A stretch of 64,000 nt of DNA from Alcaligenes sp. SORT26 (GTDB lineage Bacteria; Pseudomonadota; Gammaproteobacteria; Burkholderiales; Burkholderiaceae_B). The notes under the pieces were generated by a model. That model was not told where the DNA came from. It worked only from the letters and a program-made list of their open reading frames with translations, and did no database searches. The stretch's first letter is position 1; each line of letters opens with the position of its first letter. This document shows positions 26,603-35,831 of this stretch, one piece after another. The position numbers and the translations under genes are program-made. The stretch spans positions 3,038,001 through 3,102,000 of the forward strand of contig NZ_CP070975.1 of NCBI RefSeq assembly GCF_017377875.1, read 5' to 3'.

Positions 26603-27517
26603 TCAGCTCAATTTGGGGTTCAGGGCGTCACGCAACCAGTCGCCCAACAAGTTGACCGACAGCACCAGCAGCACCAGCATCAGACCGGGGAAAATGGTGA
26701 TCCACCATTCGCCCGAGAACAGGAAGTCGTTACCAACGCGAATCAGCGTGCCCAGGGAGGGCGAGGTGGCCGGTACGCCGACGCCCAGAAAGGACAGAGT
26801 GGCTTCCGTAATGATGGCAGTGGCCAGATGTACGGTAGCCAGCACCAGCACCGGCCCCATCACGTTGGGCAGCACATGGCTGAACATGATGCGGGACGAG
26901 GACACGCCAATGACGCGGGCAGCCTGCACGTATTCCCGGTTTTTCTCGACCAGAGTAGAGCCACGCACGGTACGGGCATATTGCGGCCAACCGGCCAGTG
27001 CAATGGCCCCGATCAGCACCGGAAAGGCGACCACATCGTGCATGCTCAAGGGGAATACGGCACGGGCGACACCGTCGATCAAAAGTGCAATCAGAATGGC
27101 CGGGAAGGACAATTGCACGTCCGCCACACGCATGATGAAGGCATCAACGCGGCCACCGGAGTAACCGGCCAGCAGACCCAGCACAATGCCCACAATCATG
27201 GACAGGGCGACCGAGGCCAGACCAATCAGCAAGGAGGTGCGGGTGCCGTACAGCAGCGCTGAGTACAAGTCGCGGCCTTGGCTGTCTGTGCCCAACCAGT
27301 ATTGGGGCGAGCCGTTCTCTGACCAGGCGGGCGCCAGCAAGGCATCCATCAGGTCGATGGAGGTCAGATCGAAGGGATCGTAGGGAGCCACCCAGCGTGC
27401 GCCCAGTGCGCCGATAAACAGCAGCAGAGCCATGATGGTGGCCACAATAGCGACGGGTGAATGACGCCAGGACCAGATCAGATCGCTATCCCAGGCAGTT
27501 TTTAATTTAGCGAACAT
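26603..27517 (-). CDS. Peptide ABC transporter permease (DppC type)
   Basis: A 304-residue membrane protein with a cytoplasmic N-terminus, a first helix (VAIVATIMALLLFIGALGA), the typical PFDLTSIDLMDALLAPAW periplasmic loop containing GTDSQGRDLYSALLYG (the DppC hallmark), five further helices and the EAA motif region (VQAARVIGVSSSRIMFSHVLPN). It pairs with the DppB-type permease one base upstream. Confidence 0.93.
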   Translation of the reverse strand: MFAKLKTAWDSDLIWSWRHSPVAIVATIMALLLFIGALGARWVAPYDPFDLTSIDLMDALLAPAWSENGSPQYWLGTDSQGRDLYSALLYGTRTSLLIGLASVALSMIVGIVLGLLAGYSGGRVDAFIMRVADVQLSFPAILIALLIDGVARAVFPLSMHDVVAFPVLIGAIALAGWPQYARTVRGSTLVEKNREYVQAARVIGVSSSRIMFSHVLPNVMGPVLVLATVHLATAIITEATLSFLGVGVPATSPSLGTLIRVGNDFLFSGEWWITIFPGLMLVLLVLSVNLLGDWLRDALNPKLS

Positions 27518-27518
27518 A

Positions 27519-28505
27519 TTAGTGCCCCTTGGCGCCCGACAACTGGGTGCGCAGACGTGGATCGACCAGGAAGTACAACAGGTCTACCAGCAGGTTGATC
27601 ACAACAAATACCAGGGCAATCAGACAGAGATAGGCCGCCATGACGGGGATGTCGGCAAATTGCACGGCCTGGATAAACAGCAGACCCATGCCAGGCCATT
27701 GGAAAACGGTTTCCGTCACGATGGCAAAGGCGATGATGCCGCCCAGTTGCAAGCCCGTGATGGTGATGACCGGCACCATGGTGTTTTTCAGGGCATGACC
27801 AAAGTGAATGGCCCGTTGTGACAGACCACGGGCACGGGCGAACTTGATGTAATCGGCGCGCAGAACTTCCAGCATCTCGGAGCGCACCAGACGCAAAATC
27901 AAGGTGAGCTGGAACAAACAGAGTGTGATGGCGGGCAGGATCAAATGTTTGATGCCGTCCCAACTGAGCAGGCCGGTGCTCCACCAACCCAGTTTCATGA
28001 CCTCGCCCCGGCCATAGCTGGGCAACCAGCCTAGCTGAACCGAGAAGATCAGGATCAGCAAGATACCGATCAGGAAAGTGGGTAGTGAAATTCCCAGCAG
28101 GGAAAAGGCCAAAATGCTTTGCGCCATGAAGCCATTGCGTTTCAGGGCGGTATACACGCCTAGCGGCAAGCCGATCAGCAGGGCCAGTATGGCGGCCACA
28201 ACAGACAGTTCAACCGTGGCGGGCAGGCGGTCTTTCAGCAAGGTGGAAACGGGTTGGGCTTGCCGTAGCGACAGGCCAAACTCGCCTTGTACGGCTTGGG
28301 AAACAAAGCGCCCGAATTGAACCGGGGCGGGTTGATCCAGGCCCAGGCTGGCGCGTAGCTCCACGCGATCCTGTTCAGTAGCGTCCTGACCCAGCATGAT
28401 GGTGACCGGATCGCCAATATAGCGAAACAGCACGAAGGCCAGCAGGCTGACCGTCAGCATCACCAGAACAGCCTGGATCAGACGGCGAATAATAAATACC
28501 AACAT
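27519..28505 (-). CDS. Peptide ABC transporter permease (DppB type)
   Basis: A 328-residue membrane protein with six helices. It has the DppB N-terminus (FIIRRLIQAVLVMLTVSLLAF), the GDPVTIMLG segment, and the EAA loop in the IKFARARGLSQRAIHFGHALKN region. It provides half of the transmembrane channel. A CAGGAG ribosome-binding site precedes the ATG. It is separated from the binding-protein gene by 155 bases containing a stem-loop. Confidence 0.93.
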   Translation of the reverse strand: MLVFIIRRLIQAVLVMLTVSLLAFVLFRYIGDPVTIMLGQDATEQDRVELRASLGLDQPAPVQFGRFVSQAVQGEFGLSLRQAQPVSTLLKDRLPATVELSVVAAILALLIGLPLGVYTALKRNGFMAQSILAFSLLGISLPTFLIGILLILIFSVQLGWLPSYGRGEVMKLGWWSTGLLSWDGIKHLILPAITLCLFQLTLILRLVRSEMLEVLRADYIKFARARGLSQRAIHFGHALKNTMVPVITITGLQLGGIIAFAIVTETVFQWPGMGLLFIQAVQFADIPVMAAYLCLIALVFVVINLLVDLLYFLVDPRLRTQLSGAKGH

Positions 28506-28617
28506 AGGCGGTCTCCTGGTTCAGCGCGAGGATCACTCGCGACCAGTGTCGTCCTTAAGGTGTAGAAATGGCCCGGCAAGGGGGCTGGTGTAGAAATGAT
28601 GACTACAGCGTAATTGG

Positions 28618-28648
28618 AACCAGCCCCGCACGGAGGCGGGGCTGGGTT
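28618..28648 (-). other. Intercistronic stem-loop between binding-protein and permease genes
   Basis: CCAGCCCCGC (28620-28629) pairs perfectly with GCGGGGCTGG (28636-28645) around a six-base loop, with no T-run after it. Such hairpins after a binding-protein gene usually block 3' exonucleases and raise its expression over the downstream permeases, as in the malEFG operon. Confidence 0.7.
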
Positions 28649-28660
28649 CTGGGGGAAGGC

Positions 28661-30232
28661 TTACTGAATGGTGGTCCATTGAGCCAGCATGCGGTTGTCC
28701 GCACGGTGGATCACATTGACCTTCTTGGCCATGGCCCAAGGAATGATCTGGTCATGCAAAGGGATATGGCCCACTTCCTTGGCGTGGATTTCCAGAACCT
28801 TGTGGATGGCGGCATCGCGCTTGGCGGTGTCGGTCTCGGTCTTGATCTGGTCGATCAGGGCGTCCACTTCGGCGTTTTCGTAGCCACCAAAGTTAAAGGA
28901 GCCGTCAGCGCCCTCGCCTTTGCTGTGCATCAGGCTTTGCAGGGTGTACAGCGCGTCAAAGGTCGGCACGCCCCAGCCAAACATATAGGCGCTGGAGTCA
29001 AAGCTTTGTACTTTGGGGAAGTAGGTGGCGCGTGGCATGGCGTTCAGGTTGGCTTTCACGCCGACCTTGGCCCACATGCCCACGATGGCCTGGCAGATGG
29101 CTTCATCGTTGATGTAGCGATCGTTCGGGCAATCCAGCGTGAAGGTCAGGGAGTTGTCGTAACCGGCCTCTTTCAGCAGTTCCTTGGCGCGGTCCTGGCT
29201 GTAAGGAAGGCGTTGTGCCAGCTCCTTGGTGTAGCCGTGAACCTGAGGGGCCACCATGGTGCCGGTGGGGGCGGAGGAACCGCGCATTACGGCTTTCTTG
29301 ATGGCTTCAATGTCGATGGCGACATACAGGGCTTCACGCACGCGCTGGTCTGCAAAGGGGTTCTTGCCCTTGATGCTGCTGTATTTCAGCTCTGGATTCT
29401 TTTGATCCAGACCCAGGTAGATGGTGCGGTATTCGTTGCCTTCCACAATCTTGGCTTGCTGGCGCAGGCGCTGCAAATCTTGTGCAGGCGGGTCCAGAAC
29501 CAGATCCACTTCGCCGGACAGCAAAGCGGCGGTACGGGTGGCGTTCTGTTTGATCGGCACGTAGATCACTTCGGTGACGTTGCCGACCTTGTTGCCCTTG
29601 TTCCACCACTCTTCGTTTTCTACAAAGACGGTGCGTACGTCCACTTCACGCGATTTCAGCTTGTAAGGGCCGGTGCCGTTGGTGTTGCGAGCCGAGAAGG
29701 TTTCTTCATTCTTGTTGAAGTCCTGCGGCTGGGTCACATTGTTCTTTTCCGACCAGGCCTTGTTCATCATGAACACGCTGCTCAACTGGCGCAGCAGGAC
29801 GGGGTTGGGGGCGGACGTAATGATGTCCACGGTCTTGTCGTCAACTTTTTCTGCCTTGACGATGCCGTTCACGTAGGCCTTGAAGTTGGATGTAGGGGCC
29901 ATGGCGCGCTGAATGGAGAACACCACGTCATCGGCGGTAAAGGGAGCGCCGTCGTGGAATTTCACCCCTTCGCGCAGCGTAAAGCGCCACACAGTAGGTT
30001 CACGCTGTTCCCAGGACGTTGCCAGGCTGGGCACAATCTGGAAGTCCTTGTCGTAGTCGACCAGTGCTTCATAGACATACATGCTGCCGGTAATTGTGAG
30101 GTTTTCGTTCTGTGCGTGTGGGTCCAGAGTCATGAAGTCGCCCTGGCTGGACCAGGTAAGCGTCTTGCTATGGCCCACCAAGGGCAGGGCGACCAGAGCT
30201 GCCAGCGCAGCAGCCAATACTGTTTTTTTCAT
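28661..30232 (-). CDS. Peptide ABC transporter substrate-binding protein (DppA/SBP_bac_5 family)
   Basis: A 523-residue periplasmic binding protein with a signal peptide (MKKTVLAAALAALVALPLVG, cleavage near HSK), TLDPHAQNENLTITGSMYVYEALVDYD at the start of the mature protein and the family core GVKFHDGAPFTADDVVFS. No lipobox is present. The start at 30232 has a strong AGGAGG; the longer frame from 30280 lacks one. It is the first gene of the operon and the most likely determinant of specificity, but the ligand (dipeptide, opine, glutathione or other) cannot be read from the sequence. Confidence 0.93.
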   Translation of the reverse strand: MKKTVLAAALAALVALPLVGHSKTLTWSSQGDFMTLDPHAQNENLTITGSMYVYEALVDYDKDFQIVPSLATSWEQREPTVWRFTLREGVKFHDGAPFTADDVVFSIQRAMAPTSNFKAYVNGIVKAEKVDDKTVDIITSAPNPVLLRQLSSVFMMNKAWSEKNNVTQPQDFNKNEETFSARNTNGTGPYKLKSREVDVRTVFVENEEWWNKGNKVGNVTEVIYVPIKQNATRTAALLSGEVDLVLDPPAQDLQRLRQQAKIVEGNEYRTIYLGLDQKNPELKYSSIKGKNPFADQRVREALYVAIDIEAIKKAVMRGSSAPTGTMVAPQVHGYTKELAQRLPYSQDRAKELLKEAGYDNSLTFTLDCPNDRYINDEAICQAIVGMWAKVGVKANLNAMPRATYFPKVQSFDSSAYMFGWGVPTFDALYTLQSLMHSKGEGADGSFNFGGYENAEVDALIDQIKTETDTAKRDAAIHKVLEIHAKEVGHIPLHDQIIPWAMAKKVNVIHRADNRMLAQWTTIQ

Positions 30233-30405
30233 GAAAACCTCCTGTTGGGGTGCTTGGTGTCGCTGATAGAGAGGCTGCATAGTAACCGGGCGCTTGCTGC
30301 CGATTCAATACGTAGTTTCAGCCTGCTGTCAGCTTAATGATGTTTAGTGATTTATATCATCCCGGCGCTTATTCAGTGGCGTTCAGTGCACAGCCGACTT
30401 GTCGC

Positions 30406-30428
30406 TATAATGGTGTACGTATATACAG
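30406..30428 (+). promoter_or_regulatory. dinB promoter with overlapping LexA (SOS) box
   Basis: A consensus -10 element TATAAT (30406-30411) is followed at once by GTGT-N8-ACAG (30413-30428), which matches the LexA consensus CTGT-N8-ACAG at seven of eight fixed positions with an AT-rich centre. LexA bound there would cover the transcription start and repress the polymerase gene. Confidence 0.75.
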
Positions 30429-30445
30429 TTAACGGGCTGATCACG

Positions 30446-31615
30446 GTGGCGGCACAAGAAGAAAAACCCCTGGAGCGGCGTATCGCTCATGTGGATATGG
30501 ATGCTTTTTACGCATCGGTAGAACTGCTGCGCTACCCGCATTTACGCGGCAGCCCCGTGGTCATTGGCGGGCGCAGCGCGGATACTCCCCGCCAGTTGCC
30601 CGATGGCAGTTGGCAGCATTCCCGTCTGGCCGACTATGTCGGGCGCGGAGTGGCGACCACTTCTACCTATGAAGCGCGTCAGTTGGGCGTATTTTCCGCC
30701 ATGGGTTTAATGAAGGCGGCCCAACTGGCCCCCGAAGCGATCTTGTTACCCGCAGATTTTCAGGCGTATCGTCACTATTCCCGCTTGTTTAAACAGGCGG
30801 TGGCCACTGTCTCGGATCACATCGAGGATAGAGGCATCGATGAAATCTATGTGGACCTGAGCCATAAAACTGAAGATAGCCATGAATTGGCCGAGCAAAT
30901 TCGCCAGGCGGTAAACCAGGCTACCGGGCTGACCTGTTCGGTGGGTATCACGCCCAACAAGCTGCTCTCCAAGATTGCTTCGGAACTGAACAAGCCCAAT
31001 GGTGCCTGTGTGCTGACCATGGAGGATGTCCCCACCCGCATCTGGCCGCTGGCCGTGGGCAAGATCAACGGCATAGGCCCTAAATCGGTGCTGAAGCTGA
31101 CGGAAATGGGCATCCAGCAGATTGGTGAACTGGCAGCCACCCCTGCCGAAAAACTCCAGGAGCATTTTGGGCTGCGCTACGCACAATGGCTGATGGCCGT
31201 TGCTCAAGGCCAGGACGATCGCCCCTTGTCCACCGATCGCACACCCAAATCCATCAGTCGCGAAACCACCTTTGAGCGTGACCTGCATGTACGGATGGAT
31301 CGTGCCCGCTTGTCTGCCGTGCTGGAGTCCCTGTGCGAAAAGCTGGAGCAGGATTTACGTAAATCCGCCATGTGCGCGCAAACCATAGGCATCAAGCTGA
31401 AGTTTGAAGACTTCAAGACCGTGACGCGCGACTTGTCCCTGCCCACCCCTGTGCTGGCTGCGGATGCCATCCTGGCCGCTGCCCGCCAGAACCTGAAACG
31501 CGCCGTGCTGGATCGGCGTTTGCGCTTGCTGGGTGTGAAAGCCAGCGCCCTCTTGCCGATCAGCGAAATGCCACAAGAACAGCCCCGGCAATTGGATCTG
31601 GATGGTTTGTTCTGA
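30446..31615 (+). CDS. dinB: DNA polymerase IV (Y-family translesion polymerase)
   Basis: A 389-residue polymerase with HVDMDAFYASVE (catalytic Asp near 17), IDEIYVD (catalytic Asp132-Glu133), the STYEAR fingers motif, the IGITPNKLLSKIASELNKP palm segment, helix-hairpin-helix NGIGPKS, and a C-terminal clamp-binding peptide (QLDLDGLF). It extends past lesions after SOS induction. An unusual insert of about 20 residues (about 44-64, ADTPRQLPDGSWQHSRLADY) precedes the fingers motif, and the usual Ser before IDE is Gly. I place the start at GTG 30446, just after the promoter and SOS box; earlier in-frame codons would precede or overlap the -10 element. Confidence 0.9.
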   Translation: MAAQEEKPLERRIAHVDMDAFYASVELLRYPHLRGSPVVIGGRSADTPRQLPDGSWQHSRLADYVGRGVATTSTYEARQLGVFSAMGLMKAAQLAPEAILLPADFQAYRHYSRLFKQAVATVSDHIEDRGIDEIYVDLSHKTEDSHELAEQIRQAVNQATGLTCSVGITPNKLLSKIASELNKPNGACVLTMEDVPTRIWPLAVGKINGIGPKSVLKLTEMGIQQIGELAATPAEKLQEHFGLRYAQWLMAVAQGQDDRPLSTDRTPKSISRETTFERDLHVRMDRARLSAVLESLCEKLEQDLRKSAMCAQTIGIKLKFEDFKTVTRDLSLPTPVLAADAILAAARQNLKRAVLDRRLRLLGVKASALLPISEMPQEQPRQLDLDGLF

Positions 31616-31646
31616 TTGAAATCTATGCAGATAAGAGGCATGTCCA

Positions 31647-31665
31647 TATAATGAGACTCATTCTT
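31647..31665 (+). promoter_or_regulatory. Fur-like box upstream of the second fecI-type gene
   Basis: TATAATGAGACTCATTCTT agrees with the 19-bp Fur consensus at 14 positions by my alignment and contains the perfect palindrome AATGAGACTCATT. It lies 25-43 bases before the GTG start of the sigma-factor gene, overlapping the likely promoter. Confidence 0.72.
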
Positions 31666-31689
31666 ATTTAAGTCTCAGGATAGCCGCCC

Positions 31690-32241
31690 GTGAACGAGCG
31701 CCCCACCACCGAAGTGCTGACTGTCGCTCAGATGCAGCAAGACATGCATGTGCTGTATTGCCAGCATCGCGGCTGGCTGCATGATTGGTTGCGGCGGCGT
31801 TTAGGCTGTTCCCATCATGCGGCAGACCTGGTGCATGACGCCTATGTGCGTGTCATGAGCACGGGGCGTATTCCTGGCCCGGATCAGGCTCGCCCGCATT
31901 TGATGCAGATTGCCAAGGGTCTGGTGATTGACCGCTACCGACGCCAGCAAATTGAACAGGCCTATCTGGATGCCTTGGCCCATATGCCGGAGCCGACGGC
32001 GATTTCCCCTGAAGAGCGGGCCCTGACCCTGGAAGTGCTGCTGCGTATTTGTGCCGCGCTGGATGGGCTGCCCGGCCGTGTGCAACAGGTGTTCTTGTTG
32101 TCACGTTACGAGGGCCTGACCTACTCGGCGATTGCTCAGCGTCAGGGTATTGCCGTGGCAACGGTACGCAAATATATGCTGCAAGCCAGTCAGGCCTGCT
32201 TTGCGGTGATGGCAGATCTGGACGAGAGTGCCCTGCCGTGA
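31690..32241 (+). CDS. ECF sigma factor, FecI family (second iron-uptake unit)
   Basis: A 183-residue sigma factor beginning at GTG with CAGGA upstream. Region 2 is LYCQHRGWLHDWLRRRLG and AADLVHDAYVRVM; region 4 is TYSAIAQRQGIAVATVRKYML. It resembles the first unit's sigma factor in architecture (including the WLHxWLRRRLG motif) but differs in sequence, so the two probably recognise different promoters. Its last bases overlap the fecR-type start (GTGA). Confidence 0.93.
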   Translation: MNERPTTEVLTVAQMQQDMHVLYCQHRGWLHDWLRRRLGCSHHAADLVHDAYVRVMSTGRIPGPDQARPHLMQIAKGLVIDRYRRQQIEQAYLDALAHMPEPTAISPEERALTLEVLLRICAALDGLPGRVQQVFLLSRYEGLTYSAIAQRQGIAVATVRKYMLQASQACFAVMADLDESALP

Positions 32242-33218
32242 GCGCGCCCCAGACATCCATGAATCCGATTGATGCCCAGGCCCTGGAATGGCAGGTGGTG
32301 TTTTGGTCTGGTGAAGTGCAGGAGCACGAGCAACTGGCTTTTCAGAGCTGGCTGGCTGCCGATGCACGCCATGCCCAAGCCTGGGAGCGTATTCAGCAGT
32401 TTGGTCAGCAGATGCAGCTTGCTCCCCAGAATGTGGCGTCTCGCGTGTTGCGGGCAGGCTTGTCTGCCCAGGCGGTACAGCGGCGGCGCGCCCTGTTGCG
32501 CAGTGTCCTGCTGCTGGCCTGTGGTGGGCTGGGCAGCTATGGCATTAGCCGAACCCCGCAATGGGCGGCGTGGAATGCGGATTACCGAACAGCCTCAGGC
32601 CAGCGTAAAGAATTGACGCTGCCAGATGGCACCTTGCTGGCCTTGAATACGGCCAGTTCCCTGAATGTGCACTATAGCGACACGCAACGCAGTGTTGTTT
32701 TGCTGGGGGGGGAGGTGCTGATCAGCACGGCATCCGATCCACAGACCCGCTACAGGCCCTTTGTGGTGCAAACCCCCGAAGGGGAAGTTCAGGCGCTGGG
32801 CACCCGTTTTCTGCTGCGTCATTGGCCTGCCCTGGCGCGGGTTTCAGTACAGGTTTACGAGGGGGCTGTGGAGTTGCGACCCGGACAAGGGGGGCCAATT
32901 GCAAGGCTGCAGGCCGGTCAGCAGGCCTTCTTCAGCAAACAGCAAAGCTATGCTCCCGAACCCGCCAACGAGCAGGCCAGCGCCTGGCAGCGTGGTTTGC
33001 TGGTCGCAGAACGCTGGCGCTTGGGTGATTTTCTGGACGAAGTGGCCCGCTATCGGGCAGGCGTGTTGCGATGTGACCCGGCAGTGGCCGGATTGATGAT
33101 TTCCGGCGTCTACCCCTTGCAGGATACGGACGCCATTTTGCAATCCGTGTCGCAGGCCTTGCCCGTGCAGGTACGGATGATTACGCCGTATTGGGTCACG
33201 GTATCCGCTTCGGCGTAG
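32238..33218 (+). CDS. FecR-type anti-sigma/sensor protein (second iron-uptake unit)
   Basis: A 326-residue protein starting at GTG 32238, overlapping the sigma-factor stop by four bases. It has an N-terminal FecR/DUF4880 domain (ALEWQVVFWSGEVQEHEQ, QSWLAADARHAQAWERIQ), a short hydrophobic helix near residue 90 (LLRSVLLLACGGLGSYGI), then the periplasmic FecR domain (KELTLPDGTLLALNTASSLNVHY) and a STN-like tail. It would relay receptor occupancy to the sigma factor encoded upstream. Confidence 0.92.
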   Translation: MSAPQTSMNPIDAQALEWQVVFWSGEVQEHEQLAFQSWLAADARHAQAWERIQQFGQQMQLAPQNVASRVLRAGLSAQAVQRRRALLRSVLLLACGGLGSYGISRTPQWAAWNADYRTASGQRKELTLPDGTLLALNTASSLNVHYSDTQRSVVLLGGEVLISTASDPQTRYRPFVVQTPEGEVQALGTRFLLRHWPALARVSVQVYEGAVELRPGQGGPIARLQAGQQAFFSKQQSYAPEPANEQASAWQRGLLVAERWRLGDFLDEVARYRAGVLRCDPAVAGLMISGVYPLQDTDAILQSVSQALPVQVRMITPYWVTVSASA

Positions 33219-33296
33219 CACTTTTTGATTCTCGTTCGGGATACATGCAAAGGCCCGGTTTTTGTTCCGGGCTGCTCATCCCTGAAGAGAGAAGCC

Positions 33297-35831
33297 ATGT
33301 TGATTAAATCCATGCGTCCTGCGGCCCAGTCCAGACGTTTCACTATTGCCCGCTTAGCCCTGGGGCCCTGCCTGCTGGCCGCGAGCTTGTCAGGTGCTTT
33401 GGCTGTTTCTGCCGCCCAGGCGCAGAGCATGGCTGCGCAGCAGATGAACTATGACGTTGCGGCGGGCTCCCTGGATCGGGTGCTGAATCAGTTTGCCGCC
33501 CGAGGTGGTTTTTTACTGGCCATTGATGCGTCCTTGACCGCAGGCAAAACCAGCCCTGGTCTGAAAGGCGCTTACCTCCCCGAGCAAGGTTTGCGGCAGA
33601 TTCTGCAAGGCAGTGGTCTGGAGGCGGTGGCTGATGGCACAGGCTACCGTTTGCGCGCTGCGCCCGGCTTGAGCACCCGTAGCCATGAAGAGCTGGAAGC
33701 CGTCCGTGTGCAGGCCCAGCGTGAGAATGCAACCGGCCCTGCGAACGGCTTGCTGGCTACCCGCAGCGCGACTGCCACCAAGAGCGACGCCGCCATTATG
33801 GATACGCCTGCTTCGATCGCGGTGGTGACGCAACAGCAGATCGAATCCTTGGCCACGCGCACCGTGGGTGAAGCCTTGCGTTATGTGCCGGGTGTGGCGG
33901 TGGAGTTTGATGGGGTGGATTCGCGTTTTGACACCATGTCCTTGCGTGGTTTCAACGCGGACTCTGTCGCGTGGCTGGATGGTGTGAAATTGGCCGGTGG
34001 CAGCGGTGCGGGCAATAACTGGACCTTGCCGCAGATTGATCCTTTCATGCTGGAGCGTATTGAGGTCTTGAAGGGGCCCGCCTCGGTGGTCTACGGGCAG
34101 GTGGTGCCCGGCGGCATGGTCAATATGGTCAGCAAGCGGCCCACTCAAGTGGATCAACGCAATATCGAGCTGACCTTGGGGGCTCCGCGCCAGCTTCGCG
34201 GCAGCGTGGATCTGGGGGGCGCATTGGGTCAGGACGGCGTCAGTGCCTGGCGCTTGCTGGCGTTAAGCTCCGATACCGAAAGCCGTACCGATCATGTCAA
34301 ACGCAAGCGCCAGTTGCTGGCCCCTTCAGTCACCTTGCCCTTGGGTGAAAACGGTGAAATTGTCCTGATGGGTTCGATCCAGCGTGACCGTGGCGGGAGT
34401 GACTATATGTGGTTGCCCGCCTACGGCACCTTGTTTGATAACCCCAACGGCAAAATCCCCCTGTCACGCTTTATTGGCGAGCCGCACTTTGACCGCTACG
34501 ACCGCGACCAGGATATGGCCGGTTGGGCAGCCGTCTACGACATCAACGACAACTGGACACTGCGCCAGAACTTGCGCGTGCAACGTATCAAGTCGGTGAT
34601 GGAGTCGGTGACCAGCGATATGTATTCCTTCGACGACCCCAGCGAGGGTGGCTGGGATTGGCGCACGCTGGAGCGTTACGCTAACCGGGGCACGGGCACC
34701 TCCCGTTCCCTGGGTGTGGATACCCAGTCTGAATGGCGCTGGAATCTGGGACAGGCCGAACACACGGTCTTGCTGGGTCTGGATTATTACCGGGGCACGT
34801 TCGATGCCCGCCGCCAAACCGCCTCGGTAGGCCCGGAAGGCAGCGGAGGCTTGCTGGATTTGTATGAGCCGGAATACGGCGCAGCCATTGGGCCTTTTAC
34901 CACCCTGAGCGAAGTCAGCAACCGTCGTCATCAGACGGGCGTATACGTGCAAGACCAGGTTTCCTGGGGCAATTGGCGCCTGGTCGCTGGCCTGCGTCAA
35001 GATTGGTCCTCCGTCAGCGGTACCAGCCGCCGCCGGGCCGGGGAGGACGACCTGGGCCAGAGCGACAAGGCCACGACGGGCCGTTTGGGCGCCTTGTACC
35101 GCTTTGATTCGGGTTGGGCACCGTATGTCAGCTACGCCACCTCGTTCGAGCCTGTGGCGGGCGTGACCGCAGAAGGGGTGGCGTTCCGGCCCATGAAAGG
35201 CAAGCAGACCGAAGTGGGCGTCAAATATCAGCCCGATGGGGCGAACTGGATGGCCAGTGCCGCCGTGTTCGACTTGCGCCAGACCAATCGCTTGACCGAC
35301 GACCCGGTTCACGGCTTCCCCGATCAGGTGCAAACCGGTGAACTGCGCTCGCGCGGTCTGGAGTTGGCGGTGACAGGACATCTGTCGCCTAACTGGTCGG
35401 TCATCGGTAGTTATTCCTACCTGAACACCAAAGTGCTTAGCAGTGAAATCCCCGAAGAACAGGGCAAACCTGCTTTGTATACCCCACGCCATCAGGCGGC
35501 TCTGTGGGTGGACTACACCTTTACAGGACGCAGCCCCCTGGCCGGTACGGTGATGGGCTTGGGGGTTCGCCACGTGGGTTCGTCCCACGGGGGCGATATT
35601 GATGTGGCCGGTGGTGGTTACGCCAGCCTGCGCATTCCCGCCCATACCGTGGCGGACTTTCGGGTAGCGACGCAGTTGGGTTGGGTGTCGCCCCAGCTCA
35701 AGAACAGCGAGCTGTCCGTGAACGTGACCAACATTGCCGACAAGCAGTACGTCAACGGCTGCGGTTCCCTGTGGACTTGCGGTTGGGGTTTGGGCCGACA
35801 AGTATCGCTGACTTTTTCTGGACGATTCTGA
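33297..35831 (+). CDS. TonB-dependent siderophore receptor with STN domain (second unit)
   Basis: An 844-residue receptor. The signal peptide ends near AAQAQS; the STN domain covers YDVAAGSLDRVLNQFAARGG to DGTGYRLRAA, followed by a TonB-box-like LEAVRVQA, the plug (DTPASIAVVTQQQIES, LRGFNAD, IEVLKGPASVVYGQVVPGG) and a barrel ending in TFSGRF. The plug and barrel look like FpvA/FhuE-type siderophore receptors (ferrichrome- or hydroxamate-like ligands are common in this group). The ATG at 33297 follows GAAGAGAGAAG. Its TGA overlaps the ATG of the serine hydrolase gene. Confidence 0.93.
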   Translation: MLIKSMRPAAQSRRFTIARLALGPCLLAASLSGALAVSAAQAQSMAAQQMNYDVAAGSLDRVLNQFAARGGFLLAIDASLTAGKTSPGLKGAYLPEQGLRQILQGSGLEAVADGTGYRLRAAPGLSTRSHEELEAVRVQAQRENATGPANGLLATRSATATKSDAAIMDTPASIAVVTQQQIESLATRTVGEALRYVPGVAVEFDGVDSRFDTMSLRGFNADSVAWLDGVKLAGGSGAGNNWTLPQIDPFMLERIEVLKGPASVVYGQVVPGGMVNMVSKRPTQVDQRNIELTLGAPRQLRGSVDLGGALGQDGVSAWRLLALSSDTESRTDHVKRKRQLLAPSVTLPLGENGEIVLMGSIQRDRGGSDYMWLPAYGTLFDNPNGKIPLSRFIGEPHFDRYDRDQDMAGWAAVYDINDNWTLRQNLRVQRIKSVMESVTSDMYSFDDPSEGGWDWRTLERYANRGTGTSRSLGVDTQSEWRWNLGQAEHTVLLGLDYYRGTFDARRQTASVGPEGSGGLLDLYEPEYGAAIGPFTTLSEVSNRRHQTGVYVQDQVSWGNWRLVAGLRQDWSSVSGTSRRRAGEDDLGQSDKATTGRLGALYRFDSGWAPYVSYATSFEPVAGVTAEGVAFRPMKGKQTEVGVKYQPDGANWMASAAVFDLRQTNRLTDDPVHGFPDQVQTGELRSRGLELAVTGHLSPNWSVIGSYSYLNTKVLSSEIPEEQGKPALYTPRHQAALWVDYTFTGRSPLAGTVMGLGVRHVGSSHGGDIDVAGGGYASLRIPAHTVADFRVATQLGWVSPQLKNSELSVNVTNIADKQYVNGCGSLWTCGWGLGRQVSLTFSGRF

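Noticed and set aside
28568-30337. 589-codon plus-strand open frame opposite the peptide-binding protein
   Set aside because: Shadow of the binding-protein gene, which has signal peptide, strong AGGAGG and operon context.
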